DNA of 64,000 bases from Hyposmocoma kahamanoa (lineage: Eukaryota > Arthropoda > Insecta > Lepidoptera > Cosmopterigidae), in assembly GCF_003589595.1 (NCBI RefSeq), contig NW_020654810.1, positions 15,760,275-15,824,274 of the forward strand, given 5' to 3'. Positions 44,857 through 56,389 of the stretch are shown here, piece by piece. Within the stretch, counting starts at the first letter, position 1. Every line of letters begins with the position of its first letter. A program made the position numbers and the translations under genes. Below the pieces are notes generated by a model. It was not told where the DNA came from, did not search any database, and worked only from the letters and a program-made list of their open reading frames with translations.

Positions 44857-45015
44857 AATATTTTTTTCTATAGCATTTAACTTTATTTGAAAAGGCAATC
44901 CCTAGAGTTCCTTTCTCGTTCTTCTCAGGAAGGTCAGCGTAATGAAATGAGCTTAAAAAATGACGTTTTCAAGTGTAAAAATTTTACCTACGGAATAAAT
45001 GATTATTTGACTTAG

Positions 45016-46599
45016 TAAAGTATATATTGAAGCATTTCTTAACATTTACATTCATGTTGTTAACCGTACACCACTGCCATATTCAGTTTAAGTCATCTTG
45101 CATCAAGTTGCAATCATACGCGTGAGATTTGTGATTTTGAGGAAAACTTGAAGAATAATCGTAATGTTTTCGATTCTATGAACAATACTAACGATTTTAG
45201 GCAAGAAAATGCGTAAAAGTCATACGAAGTTTGCAACAAGTAAGCAATAATAAGACAAATAGGGTAACTCCCGCCTGTTCGGCGCAACAAGCCACTGTAT
45301 TGTTTTCGTTGTACCTACAGATTGTAAATATAATTTAAAAAAATTAAGGTGTTCATCACAATGTTCTCAGGTTACATTGAAGTAACCTTTGTTAAATAAA
45401 GTACTTATATATTGATACCTTTATACCAATATCGCGGATTGGTATTACGCGAGTATGATTATAATATAGGAATGAAATGCTGAACAATTCTGAATTTGAG
45501 TCATTCTTGTCGGCCATTCTCATACAAAATGTAAAATAGTTAACAAAAAGAGTATAATAATAATGTTGTAAAATGTAAAATAGGTTTTTAAAATAGTTAA
45601 TATTTTAGACTAGAGCTATTTTTGTAAAAAGTTTTAAATATTGCACACGATTTTGCGTCAAGATAAAATATATACAAACATAATTGCAAACTAGACTTCT
45701 AGATAATTAGATTTTATAATCAAAACAATTAACAATATTTTTAACATAATTTCATTTTTGACGTAAAATATTTCTTCGACTAAACAGATGGAAAGAGCTT
45801 GAAAATTTAAGCTAAATACATCAATAGATCATATTTGATAACATTGGCTTTTACACTTTTTCTTCCCCGAAGTATCGGTAAACGCAGTTCTTCATCTCAA
45901 ATAATAAAAAATGACTAATATCCTCTTATACAAAATGGTATAAACTTATGCAATTTGCATAGAGATGCTAAAAACACTTCAAAAGCCTCCCTGGTAATGT
46001 TGTAGCATTAATCTCACTTTACAATAAAAATTCTACGAATAAGTTTCCTTACTTAAAACTCCAGTTGTTGGTATTTTTGTTTAATGCTATTTTTAAATTA
46101 TACGCTTATTCCAGTTTCACAGGGCAATGATCCGCGCAAACTTACCGTGTCGACCTTCGTGTGTTCATTACTTGATAAATCATCCCTTAAGAAATAAAAG
46201 CTTTTGGAAGTTAATGTATACTTTCAATTAATCAATGGTGCAGCTGAACGTCTTTACCTGTCTTCGTGCATTGAACAAAATCTATATTATTTTGTGATCC
46301 TGTTTTCTTAACAAAGTTTCTGCGTTAAGTAATATGTTTTTTCTTTAGTAATAGTAATAATTTGCACAATTCTAATGTTCCAATTGAGCATTTAATAAAA
46401 CATTGAGTTCAATAATTTTTATTAAACAAAATAATATAAGTATTATAAATTTAAAAAGGTCAAGGAGCTGGATCGTAAGGAACGGAGGAGGCTATACCAA
46501 CAAGAACTCGGATCTTAAACAGAATGATGATGATGTTATTATATATTATATTTATAATTGAAGTACCAGAATAGGCAATGTCACTATAATACTTTCTGC
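45016..46599. other. Non-coding, nothing recognised
   Basis: AT-rich sequence with no repeat, exon or tRNA that I can support. Confidence 0.45.
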
Positions 46600-47970
46600 T
46601 TTAATACTTTTAAACTCTCAAACTCAAATAATCTTTGTTTCATGGATAAGCAAATTACACTTGAAATCGTCATATTTATTAAACTCTACTGCTCATTAGT
46701 AAAGCAGATTCACATGAGAAGAATGAGTAAAAATCTCTAGGGGTTGCTCTTTGTAAATAAACATTTGTATACATTTATCACTTACAAACTCAAAAGATTA
46801 TTATTTCATGGATGAGCTAATTACACTTCAAATAGTCACATTGATTAAACTCTACTACTTATTCCTAAGATAAATTCCTCTGTGAAGAATTAGTAAGAAA
46901 TTCTAGGAGTTGCTCTTTGTAGATAAAGATTTCTATACATTTATCATTTATAAACTCATATAATCTTTATGTCATGGATAAGCATATCGATGTCTTACTG
47001 TCTCAAACTCGTATCTTATAGAGAGTGATTATTCAGGAGATGACAAAACTTTATATTTATTTTAAATTTCTTATCAAGGGTGTTAATTTGAATGCATTAC
47101 TTTAAGAATAGCTAAAAGCTAGTGTCATTAGCCTGCAAAATTTGTACATACAATCCATTTTTTGCATTTCAGAAACGTTGTGCTTTAAAATACTAGTTAG
47201 TGAAAGTAAGGCATCGATATTACACTTGAAATAGTAATATTGATTAAACTCTACTACTCATTCGTAAGGCAAATTCCTCTGTGAAGAATGTGTAAGAAAC
47301 TGTAGGGGTTGCTCTTTGTAAATAAACATTTGTATACGTTGATCATTAGAAGATTTATTTTAAATATGATAGATCAAGATAACCTGCAAAGAGCTCAACT
47401 ATCATTGATTTTTGTAATCCAAGTACGCTGAGACGGATTTTTTTTTAAATTTATTACTAATCAATTACTTAGGTACAAAACAAACAATTATTAAAACATT
47501 TTAAAACCACTAAGGTTTGAGTCAATGCTGTACCTATGTTGTCTACATCAACAATACATGATTCTTACTATAATAACATATGCTATATGCTATACCATAT
47601 ATATTATTATATTATAGTACCTACACTGTAATAAATATTCTTAAGCAAATAAAAAAGAAAACAAAAAGCAAGTAATGGGCTGTGGCAATTACAATTCTAA
47701 ATATAAATTGTTTAAAAAAAAAGTTTTAAGTTTCGGTTTCATAATAACTGGTCGTAATACTTTTTTTCAATTCAGAGGTTAGGTAGTAACACCTTTAGTG
47801 TAAATTTTTTATTTCACTATAGTTTGAAACTCTTGAATTCGTGACTTTGTGAAGACGACTGTCAACAACAACCAGTTTATTTTTATTCCTTGTATTCCTT
47901 TAATAAATAGTATAAAAAGATAAGGTAGAGTTTCGACAAATTTATGAAACTTTTGTATAAATGACACCTG
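46600..47970 (-). pseudogene. LINE 3' end with triplicated terminal unit
   Basis: Same family as 56390-57045. From right to left: an RT scrap at 47810-47965 (GACTTTGTGAAGACGACTGT), an insertion-like segment at 47443-47780, the 3' UTR at 47350-47440, and then three tandem copies of the 165-base 3' terminal unit: 47218-47350 plus 46946-46986 (split by a MITE), 46784-46945, and 46616-46778. Each unit carries ACACTTGAAAT, AAACTCTAC and GGGGTTGCTCTTTGTA or close variants. The copy at 56.4 kb has one unit only. Confidence 0.75.
46987..47217. mobile_element. TA-flanked MITE inside the LINE tail unit
   Basis: 231 bp between TA at 46985-46986 and 47218-47219. Short TIRs TCGATGTCTTACT / TCGATGCCTTACT (12 of 13). 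The two halves of the interrupted LINE unit join seamlessly once it is removed. Confidence 0.75.
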
Positions 47971-47978
47971 TGCCTCTA

Positions 47979-48138
47979 CCACGAGTTTACTGTGACAGTC
48001 GCTAACGATCGCGTAAATGATTTCCCTATTTTGTATGGCAAAATAAACAGCGCCCCTAACGGTCACAAGAAGAAATAACATTTTGTATACAAACATTTTA
48101 CGCGGTCGCTAGCGACAATTGTCACTGTAATCTCATGG
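47979..48138. mobile_element. Foldback MITE, 160 bp
   Basis: TA on both sides (47977-47978, 48139-48140). Inverted arms of about 42-45 bases (CCACGAGTTTACTGTGACAG, GTCGCTAACGATCGCGTAAA on the left) match the right arm with a few changes and a three-base indel. Confidence 0.78.
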
Positions 48139-48174
48139 TAAAGTCAAGATAAAGGCACTAAATGTGTTTATTTA

Positions 48175-48508
48175 CGAGGGCCGACTGAAAAGTAATCTAA
48201 AAGTATGAAATAAAAGACGATCATGGCCTGGTATGGAATTTTTTGAGTATGAAATGTACGTAGAAATAGGAGATGCGCTGATTATATTTCTTAGAAAGGT
48301 ACATAACTCTGTTGTTGCCAACTTGTTGCTCACTTGTAAACATTTTGCTTTTTTTCCGCCATTTTGTCCATTCAAAGCGAAAGTAATAAACAAAAGAGTG
48401 TCACTAATTTTGAAAAAAGGCTAAATAACGAATGCGTCACGACAAAGGCCAATTATTGTTGATTTGAAAATAGTCAAAAGAGATTACTTACTTTTCAGCC
48501 GTCTCTCG
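48175..48508. mobile_element. Mariner-derived MITE, 334 bp
   Basis: TA at 48173-48174 and 48509-48510. Ends CGAGGGCCGACTGAAAAGTA and, inverted, CGAGAGACGGCTGAAAAGTA resemble mariner terminal repeats of the CGAGGGT...AAAAGTAA type. The internal part is too short for a transposase and has no long frame. Its TIRs are unlike those of the mariners at 15.0 and 43 kb, so it represents a third mariner lineage. Confidence 0.8.
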
Positions 48509-49279
48509 TATGTTTGTCATCAGACTCGAATTATCGGTTTGCTGCAGGGTTTAAAAAATGCTCAAATTGCAATGAAACCCTGACAGATTACTGCGGATCT
48601 AAACCAATAAATATACGATTTATTTTTGCCTGATGGCGTTTTAGGCCTTTCACATATTTATTTGTATTTGTGTGGCATATTTAGCATATTGTGTCATACT
48701 CGCAAATTGCTATGATGATATGTAAACAGTCTAAGAAGCGGTTACGTAGTATGATGAGGATATCCCGCGCCTACGTTCGAGATCTGTAATCAAATAGATT
48801 ATAAACCTTCATTGCTCAATTACTTGTTCGAATACTGAGTACATAAATGGCGGTGTACTCATCTAACCTAACACGTGAAATATTAGTTTATGTTGCCGTT
48901 TATTATTAATTTTAGCGAATTAATAATATATTGAAAAGTTTTTGACAACCTGTTAGTTAGTTTAGTACATAGGTAGGAAACCGTGTTCAGATTCCACCGT
49001 TGAGTGTTTTTTTAATCATAAGTAGTTGAAGTTATGATCGCTAACATCGTAATGAAACTTACATGTCTGGGAAGTTTTCGAAGCCGTATGATGTTTCCAA
49101 CTATTATTGGTCTAGCATCGTGGACTGCAACTATACATCCCTTTTAAAAGAGGCCCTGGTCAGTCATTAACATGTACGAATACAGTCGCATTACTTGGAA
49201 AGCGTACAATATGAATGTAGATGGCTTTGAAAACAAAATAAAGGCAAGGCAATGATAGATGGATCGTGTGAAAGACATG
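48509..49279. other. Non-coding, nothing recognised
   Basis: AT-rich sequence with no supported feature. Confidence 0.45.
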
Positions 49280-49580
49280 TTTTTTTATGATACCAAGTGA
49301 CGGGACGCACAAGTCGCGCGCCTGTTGGTAAACGACACGCCTGTCCATAACAGCTGCAGTGCCACACAGAGCTTTAAATCGCAAAAATCTGAGGGGCACT
49401 GCCACTGCGTCTGTCACACTGAGACATAAGTCGACAAATCCCATGTTCATGTAATTTCACCAGCACCCTTCAAAACCGGAACACAGTAATGCTGACATTA
49501 CTACTAGGTGGCAGAAATAGGTAAGGAGGTAGTATTTTCCTAGACGAACTATTTTACAAGAAGCTCTAAAGCTACTGCCA
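49280..49580 (-). repeat. Family B retroposon
   Basis: Minus-strand copy with the T run at 49281-49288 as its tail, and GCCTGTCCATAACAGCTGCA and AGCTTTAAATCGC inside; the 5' end is near 49580. Confidence 0.8.
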
Positions 49581-49679
49581 CTAATATGTATAATATGAAA
49601 GATGACAGGTGATATATACGAATGGAAGAAAAGTAACAAGATGACATGAAGAGAAACAAACATTAAAAGTTCTCCGGAA

Positions 49680-49790
49680 CTATTGCAATTAGCATAGCGA
49701 CATCTTTATTAGTCCTTTGGTAGCTGTAAAGGCACCTGGCTGAGTGAAGAAACTTTCATTAGTTTCTCACAGGACGCACTACTGCAAAAA
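49680..49790 (+). repeat. SINE family E, 5' part only
   Basis: AGCGACATCTTTATTAGTCC, GGTAGCTGTAAAGGCACCTG and GTGAAGAAACTTTCATTAGT match the upstream part of the family E copies; the tRNA-like module is absent. Confidence 0.5.
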
Positions 49791-49942
49791 AGCGTTTTAA
49801 ATTCAAACAAAGGTCTGCAGCAGGCATTTCTATAGAGAAATTCGTTCGATCTGGACCCTAATCCTGCTAATTTTCTTGAAACCAGTGGTCATTGTAATTC
49901 TATCAAAACTCCACTATGATCAAGTTGCAATTATGATATGGG

Positions 49943-50146
49943 TAATTTCAGGTAAGTTTTTTGTACTCAATTTTGGTGACAATTTCTTTTTATTTAAATA
50001 TTTATAGAATATCATCATGAAGTTTTATTTAATATTCGAGTGTGGTAACCTGAAATATTCTTTAATAGTTGACGATGATATATTCGAGTAATTAAATAAT
50101 AAAAATTGTCACTGAAATTGAGTACAAAAAACTTACCTGAAAATTA
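49943..50146. mobile_element. Foldback MITE, about 204 bp
   Basis: Arms ATTTCAGGTAAGTTTTTTGT and onward through CTCAATTTT...GTGACAATTT on the left; the right arm is the complement with few changes. Similarity extends about 80 bases each side, so most of the element is self-complementary. TA occurs at both edges. Confidence 0.78.
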
Positions 50147-50486
50147 CAGACATTATTTGTTATTCTGCTGCTTCTAAAATCTAGTTGTAATTGTAGTTGA
50201 GTCTCAATAGAGTGTCGATGGAATGGTAGTGATGGTATTCATTAATTCAATTACTAATGGCCGATGTTGCCTTACTAAAACTACCATGGAACTTATTATA
50301 CATAGCGTAATTTTTATCTTGAGCTGATCTTTGTAATCTTTGAAATATTTTATGATATCTATATTTAATGTTTTCCACGATAATCTAGTTTAACTCACTA
50401 TGTGACTACGTAATATTAATCCATATGACTTTACGCGTATCAGTCAATATTACAAACAGATATGTCTGTAGAGCTGACTCTATTAC

Positions 50487-50520
50487 CTTATACCTTCGTA
50501 ATAGATTACGAAGGTATAAG
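50487..50520. repeat. Perfect hairpin, 16-base arms
   Basis: CTTATACCTTCGTAAT and ATTACGAAGGTATAAG separated by AG. It lies between two MITEs and may be a remnant of another. Confidence 0.88.
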
Positions 50521-50555
50521 TCCTTCCTCACTGCTCTCTATCCCTATTAAATTTT

Positions 50556-50683
50556 TATAAAACGGTTCGATATCGAAGTAATGCATTCAAGCGCCGGAAA
50601 CATGAAATTATTCAGTATTCAGAAAGGAAGAAGGGTCCGAGACCGATATGTTATTACATAATTCATGAGCGAACCGTTTTATA
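50556..50683. mobile_element. Short MITE-like element, 128 bp
   Basis: TIRs TATAAAACGGTTCG and CGAACCGTTTTATA are perfect 14-mers. The interior is unrelated to others seen here. Confidence 0.65.
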
Positions 50684-51023
50684 GAGCCATCAACCGCGTT
50701 TTGATCCGGGTAAATTAAATTATCTGTAAAATGTTAAAGAAAACCTGTAAAACTTAAAATCTTCGTACTAAAATATATATAATAATATTTAAGAAAACAT
50801 AATGAACACATGTTTCACAAAAAAAAATTACTAAAAGCTTAATAACCTTAAATTTTTTTCTAAGGTACCATTTCAATATACTTTTCCAGCATCAACATTA
50901 ATAAATAAACAATTAACAAGAAAATAAAAAATTACACCCACAAAGTCATATCCTGTAACATATGTATATATACGGATACTTGGTACTGACTTAATTTTAA
51001 TTACTGGAATTAATATTATTTTT

Positions 51024-51310
51024 CTTTTTTTTTATAAAATCAAGTGACTGGACGAACAAGTCGTGCGCCTGATGGTAAGATACATGCCTGTACATAATGT
51101 AGTGCCACTCAGAGCTTTAAATCGCAAAGATTTGAGGGGCACTGCCACTGCGCCCGTCACCCTGAGACATAAGTTGACAAGTCCCATGTGCCTGTAATTT
51201 CACCAGTACCCTTACCCTTCTAAGCCGGAATGCAGTAATGCTAATATTACTGCTTGGCAGCAGAAATAGGTAAGGTGGCAATACTTTCACGAGGTGCTCT
51301 ACTGCTGCTA
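51024..51310 (-). repeat. Family B retroposon
   Basis: Nearly complete minus-strand copy with a T run at its left end and AGCTTTAAATCGCAAAGATT inside. Confidence 0.82.
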
Positions 51311-51929
51311 AATGATTACAATAATGTAATGAAATAATAATAAATATATATCTAATTATTTTGCGTTTATTTTAATGCGAGGTGTAAATATATTTTTGCA
51401 AATAATTATTGAAACGACTGTTGTTAAAGTGATAACGACAGAATAATAAAAGTTATTCGAGCTGAAATTTGGCTAATGCGAATTGTGCTTTGAGTAATGC
51501 TTGTATTAATTATCCATGATATGACTGACAAGTGACAAGCGAGTGCCGCCTTGTTGATTCCATAAGTGTAGCTTTTGGTTTGTGAGTTACGTACGAGGCA
51601 CCGTAACCCAATTTATAAGCAAATTTAGCATGGCCATTACCATGTCGGAATTGAAACGATCGCAAAAAAGCGTCCGTTAGCATGAGTAAGTTGAGTACCT
51701 ATAAAATAACCTACTATACCGACTGCGGTACGATTGTGTGAAATCTAACCAATTACCACACTTAACTTTTGTATAGGCTGCAATTAAATCTACAAATAGC
51801 TTTGAGCCAAGTACAAATAGACGTGTCTACATATTTTAATAGAAAGGTAGTTTGCATGCGAATTTGGTTAAGTGCTAATTAAATCTGTTATTTTTAATGT
51901 TTTTCGTTTTTAGGCCAACTTAACTGTGT
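51311..51929. other. Non-coding, nothing recognised
   Basis: AT-rich; no supported feature. Confidence 0.45.
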
Positions 51930-52146
51930 GTATATTAGACAACATCACATACGTTGCTCTGATTCCAAAGTAAGTAGCTAAAGCACTTGTGTATAGAAAT
52001 AGGAAACAACGACGGTACCACAAACACCTTAACCCGAGACAATATACAAAATTCGTTTTTCTACACTGACCCGGCCGACGATCGATATCGGGACCTCAGA
52101 GATGGCAACACCATGAAAACCGGTGTGCAAACCACTCGACCGCAGA
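51930..52146 (-). repeat. tRNA-derived SINE, family D
   Basis: Minus-strand copy: A-box side TGCGGTCGAGTGGTTTGC, then CACCGGTTTTCATGGTGTTG, a mutated B-box region, TATTGTCTCGGGTTAAGGTG, and GTACCGTCGTTGTTTCC. It is diverged from the 39.6-kb copy. Confidence 0.75.
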
Positions 52147-52186
52147 ATTCGTCAATATTTCTCCATAGTAAGTGTTATATTAACCT

Positions 52187-52600
52187 ACCCAATAAAAGGA
52201 GGAAGTTCTCAATTCGACTGTATTTTTTTGTATGTATGTTACGCGATAATTTGTGAACAGATTTTGATGATTTTGTTTGTTGGAAAGCGGGTACCTCAGT
52301 ATTGGTCCCGTTTAAATTTGAAATAAATATTCCACCTTCCCAACTTTCACCGTCCCCAACCCGTATTGGGCCAGAGTGGCGGACTATGGCCTTAACCCTC
52401 GTCTGAAAACAGACCTGTGCCCAGCAGTGGGACGTATAAATGGGTTGATGATGATTCCACCTTCATGGGTGGCAAACTAGGGAATGTTGATGAAGTTGAA
52501 GAAGAAGAAGAAGTTGTTGATGAAGAAAATACGGTTTCGCGCTCTTTCCGGTAACGATTTCAATAAAACTTGGCAAATAAATGTGATTCCACGAACTTTT
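52187..52600 (+). repeat. Dispersed repeat, family C, with an inserted LINE end
   Basis: Family C from AAAAGGAGGAAGTTCTCAAT to the AACTTGGCAAATAAATGTGA / CCACG ending. A 114-base insertion (52340-52453) splits it. Confidence 0.75.
52340..52453 (+). mobile_element. LINE 3' end insertion with 11-bp target duplication
   Basis: Perfect direct repeats ATTCCACCTTC at 52329-52339 and 52454-52464 frame a fragment ending GACCTGTGCCCAGCAGTGGG and ACGTATAAATGGGTTGATGA, the common 3' end of lepidopteran RTE-type LINEs with a (GAT)n tail. It is a very short 5'-truncated insertion. Confidence 0.82.
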
Positions 52601-53279
52601 TTTTTCGCCCTGCTACCTCGTAACGGCTTTCTTTCTCATTAGTTAGTATTAGAAGTCTGCGCACAAAAACGATTTTTGCACGCTAGTATGGAAAAGGTTT
52701 TTGAAATTCGAACTTGGCGATGGACTGTGGTGCACATAACTTTTTCTACTGATGAAAATAAAAGATAATGACACGTTCAACTACGCGATTTGTCGTACAT
52801 TACTTATTTATGTAATATAAATCCGTTGGTATGTTTTGTTCTTATTATTGTTGTCATTAACTTGAAAATGATAACTAATTGTGTTTATTAAATTATTTTA
52901 ATTCGTAGAAGTACTAAAATAATTTCCATAATCACTTAATCACACAAAATGATAAGTACAAACAAGAATCAAAATTGATGTGGTGCAATTCAGAACGCAT
53001 CCAAAGATGAACTTTTTCTTTTGATTAAAAAAACTGACGTTTTATAATTTAACTGTTTTTCTTTCATCTACCATTTTCCTCGCTTTAGTTAGTGAGGTGA
53101 AAAGTTGTGTGTTTCGCTCGGCAGTCAAGGTGTTTTGCATCTCGTGGCTTAAAACCCTCGCTACACTCAGGACTCTATTTTTGAATCAATCTTAGCCTCT
53201 TCCACATGCTCAGGCAATACAAGCACTTGCGTCAAAGAACAACTTTACAGTCTTGCATAATAAATAACTATGTAGATTT
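52601..53279. other. Non-coding, nothing recognised
   Basis: AT-rich; no supported feature. Confidence 0.45.
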
Positions 53280-53510
53280 CTCATAGATGTAGCCCTACAA
53301 AGGGCAAAATGTCGTTAAAAACCACAAACAAAGACCAGCAACAAGCACATAAAAAATTTGTGAGGTCTGCTGGGTCATTTCGTACCTCTGTTGGGAGAGC
53401 CTCAGAGCTCTCGGTATGCTCAAGGCGCTGGTTCGGATCCAGCTGGATCGAAGGAATTTTTGTTAGTGTTCGACATTGTTTGTATTAATAATTACATATT
53501 ATCTTACGTT
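53280..53510 (+). repeat. SINE family E
   Basis: Upstream part at 53281-53350, a tRNA-like module with B box CTGGTTCGGATCCAGCTGG, and the family ending ATCGAAGGAATTTTTGTTAG, TGTTCGAC and TTGTATTAATAATTA. It has no duplicated tail, unlike the copies at 7.3 and 11.5 kb. Confidence 0.6.
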
Positions 53511-53601
53511 ACGTTAAATTTTTAAAGCTCCCTGTGAGAAGTTTGCAATGTATTACTGTAAACACCATAATAATAATAGTAACAAATAATTTACCTAGCA
53601 A

Positions 53602-53912
53602 TAGCAGTAGATCTCCTTGTGAAAGAGTTCATCCAGAGAAGTACTGCCACCTTACCTATTTCTGCCGCCGAGCAGCAATGTGAGTATTACTGCGTGCCAG
53701 TTTCAAAGGGTAAGAGTGTTGGTGAAAATTATAGGCATATGGGACTTGTCAACTTGTTTCAGGGTGTCGGGCGCAGTGGCAGTGCCCCTCAGATCTTTGT
53801 GATTTAAAGCTCTGAGTGCTACTGCAACTGTTATGGACAGGCGTGTCGCTTACCACCAAGTGCACGACTTGTTCGTCCCGACACTTAGTGTTATGAAAAT
53901 AACAAAAATAAA
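53602..53912 (+). repeat. Family B retroposon
   Basis: Complete plus-strand copy from TAGCAGTAGATCTCCTTGTG to TAGTGTTATGAAAATAACAA. The tail is impure. Confidence 0.8.
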
Positions 53913-54503
53913 ATACCCGTTCCTCTTAGCTAGCCCTAAGCAAGTAGTTACTTTTCACATATCGCGAAAGCACTAAAAGTAGACTTAGGTCCAACAAAGT
54001 GAGCTCCTATCACGATACGCGCAAATGACCTGCGCACGAGTGGTTCCTGATCAATTTCCTGGTAAATCGGCTTAAAGTTCACAGCTGTGATATCTAGGGT
54101 AACTTCGTGCAACTTGTTATTGTGTAATATTAGATCACTTACGTTTATTGAGGAAGAAAATTATTCTTGTTTAGAAAATATTATTTCGAAATGTTTTCGT
54201 AGTGTATCTATGTACATACGTAGAAGAAAATTGCGAATTGTAACAATGTACCATAATATGTTTGTGTGAATCTTAATGGAGAATCTAAAAAAAGTTACAT
54301 CCCATTATAGAAAGTACCTAGAAAGCAAATTAGAGATATCGCAAGACTTGGTAGCAGGACACAAAGCTAATTTTAAAACAATGCACCAACTTGCTATGGT
54401 AGTCATAGTCGCTTAAATTTGATAACCTTGACACTAAGAAAGATTTATCGGAATCTTAGGTTTGGTCACTACAATTTGTCACAAAGTCCTGATTATATGA
54501 GAA
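53913..54503. other. Non-coding, nothing recognised
   Basis: AT-rich; no supported feature. Confidence 0.45.
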
Positions 54504-54718
54504 TAATAACGCATACACTCATAGCCCCGCACTAGGAAAACGCTGTATCGCGAATGCCATGGACATTGGACACACACATACATAAATAACCACAAATTAC
54601 ACCCAAACTCATGAGATAAATTCATGTAGGTTCTACAAATATTTCTCCCGCCCGGGACATCGTACCAGGGACTTCTGTGCGGCAGATCAGCATAGTAACC
54701 GATCGGCCACTGGGGCAG
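54504..54718 (-). repeat. tRNA-derived SINE, family A (diverged)
   Basis: Minus-strand copy with a mutated B box (GGTACGATGTCCCGGG) and the family body; an extra repeat of GACA is seen near 54563. Confidence 0.82.
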
Positions 54719-55694
54719 TTAAGCTTCTTTTAAAAAATTATGGCCCAGAACAAAATAGCAAATTTATAGATTTAGCTATATTCAGAATAAATTTCAGAAT
54801 GCAGAAACATTTTATTGTGAATCAGACACCGAAATTTCCATTGGTTAAAATAAATTATCTGACAACTTGGACGTTAAAATCATTCTTCAGCGCCAGACCT
54901 TTTTTAAATATGCAGCTGTTCAAGAAAACCTCGTTAAAATTATGAGTTCAAATAAAGAAAAAGTAAAGACATTAATCGTCTAGAAGTGTAAAGTCGACAT
55001 TTATTCTTCCTGATCGAAGCCATTATGTGCGTGCACGCATGCATCGATCGCGTCAGACGTTTCTTGTGTTCTTTTCGTTACTGTAGGTGTATAATTACGC
55101 GTTCCGTGATGACACAACAGTGAATTACAAATTATGTTGTAATTAGCCTACCTGAGATGATATCTGCAGCAAATGAAATGTGAATTTTGCTATTACAGGG
55201 AGTAAGAGAGCGTAACGTTTAATGCATGAGTATTATGTACTATTTACTCATACTTTCATGTACTATGTGATTGCAGAAGATAGAGGAATTAGATCTTTAT
55301 TGACTTATAATCAACTGGCAACTTGAAGAGTTAGTTTCCTGTGACATATTCTTTCTACGCTGCATAAAATTTAGAAAAGATCTTCAAACGCTCATTCGCA
55401 GTCCAATCAATGAATATATAACGATTGTAGCGATCCCAAGATCTATAGGGACACTATATAGCGACATTGAACTCTACAAAAAGTTAACTGTATTCACCTT
55501 GAGAAAGCTCAGGTGTGCGCAGGCATTCACACAAGACATGACGAGAATATTGTAAACAGGAGGAGACAAATAAAACCTAAACGAGTTCGCGATTTTATAA
55601 TGCGAGTGGTATAAAGCAAAGTTGTGGTTAACGGATTATGTATAGAGAATTGAAAGGTGCATCGCATTTTATTTTCACATCTCACATTTAATTT
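54719..55694. other. Non-coding, nothing recognised
   Basis: AT-rich; no supported feature. Confidence 0.45.
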
Positions 55695-55832
55695 TACATC
55701 AGCAATTCAACCAGAACACCAAGACTCCAATGTAGAAAAGTTAATTTGTCAAATTGGTTCTACCGGGAACCGAACTCGACTCTCAACCAGTGCCCACAGA
55801 GCAAATAGTTGGACCACCGAGGTCGTCAACAA
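55695..55832 (-). repeat. tRNA-derived SINE, family F (truncated)
   Basis: On the minus strand: GACGACCTCGGTGGTCC (A-box side), GAGTTCGGTTCCCGG (B box), then TTAACTTTTCTACATTGGAG. Related to 5280-5512. Confidence 0.6.
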
Positions 55833-56389
55833 AAATTGCGTTTCTTTACCTGAAATGTTGTATTTTTACTGCAAAAGTTCTATTTTCCTTTTTTGTAATT
55901 AATAAAAGTTGTATTGCCGATATTTATATACGCAAACATATATGTGCAAATATATTATGAAGTAATTACTTTCGAGTGCATGTTATAGGATGTACCGGAG
56001 ATGAAGAAAGAGAAGAATATGAGATCCAAGTGCGGAGATTTTACATCTATTGTGATAATTATTTTATAGATTATATACATAGATAGTTCTATAAATTATA
56101 AAAGTATAATTTTCAGCATGACAGCTAAGGAGCATTACTTATTGACATTATTATTATCATTATTATGAGCATTACTTATTATTGATATTCCATCCATATC
56201 ATAAGTACTATATTATGAAATTCGTATTTATGTAAATATTTATGTACAAAGTTTATAATAATTTAATGTGATTGATATTGTTTCTGTATTACATAATTTT
56301 TCTTTTGTTGTGCACGTAAACCAGTTATTTTATTTATTGTGTCATGTATTTAGGTCTGCGGGAAGAAATTTCTTTTTCAAATTCAAATT
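55833..56389. other. Non-coding, nothing recognised
   Basis: AT-rich; a duplicated GAGCATTACTTATTATT-type word near 56130-56180. Confidence 0.4.

Larger units (their letters stand above)
42610..45015 (+). pseudogene. LINE 3' fragment split by three later insertions
   Basis: Same family as 18540-19490. Its pieces are 42610-42687, 42920-42954, 44233-44370 and 44857-45015. Joined in order they follow the 18.5-kb copy: the GGGAACTGTAT/ACGTTTTTAC and GATTCCGGAGCATATA words, then CATTTCCTAAGTTTAAAAC, AGACTACGTGTTA, and the 3' UTR ending CCTACGGAATAAATGATTAT. The breaks hold a MITE, a complete mariner and a SINE composite. The LINE is therefore the oldest layer. Confidence 0.85.
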
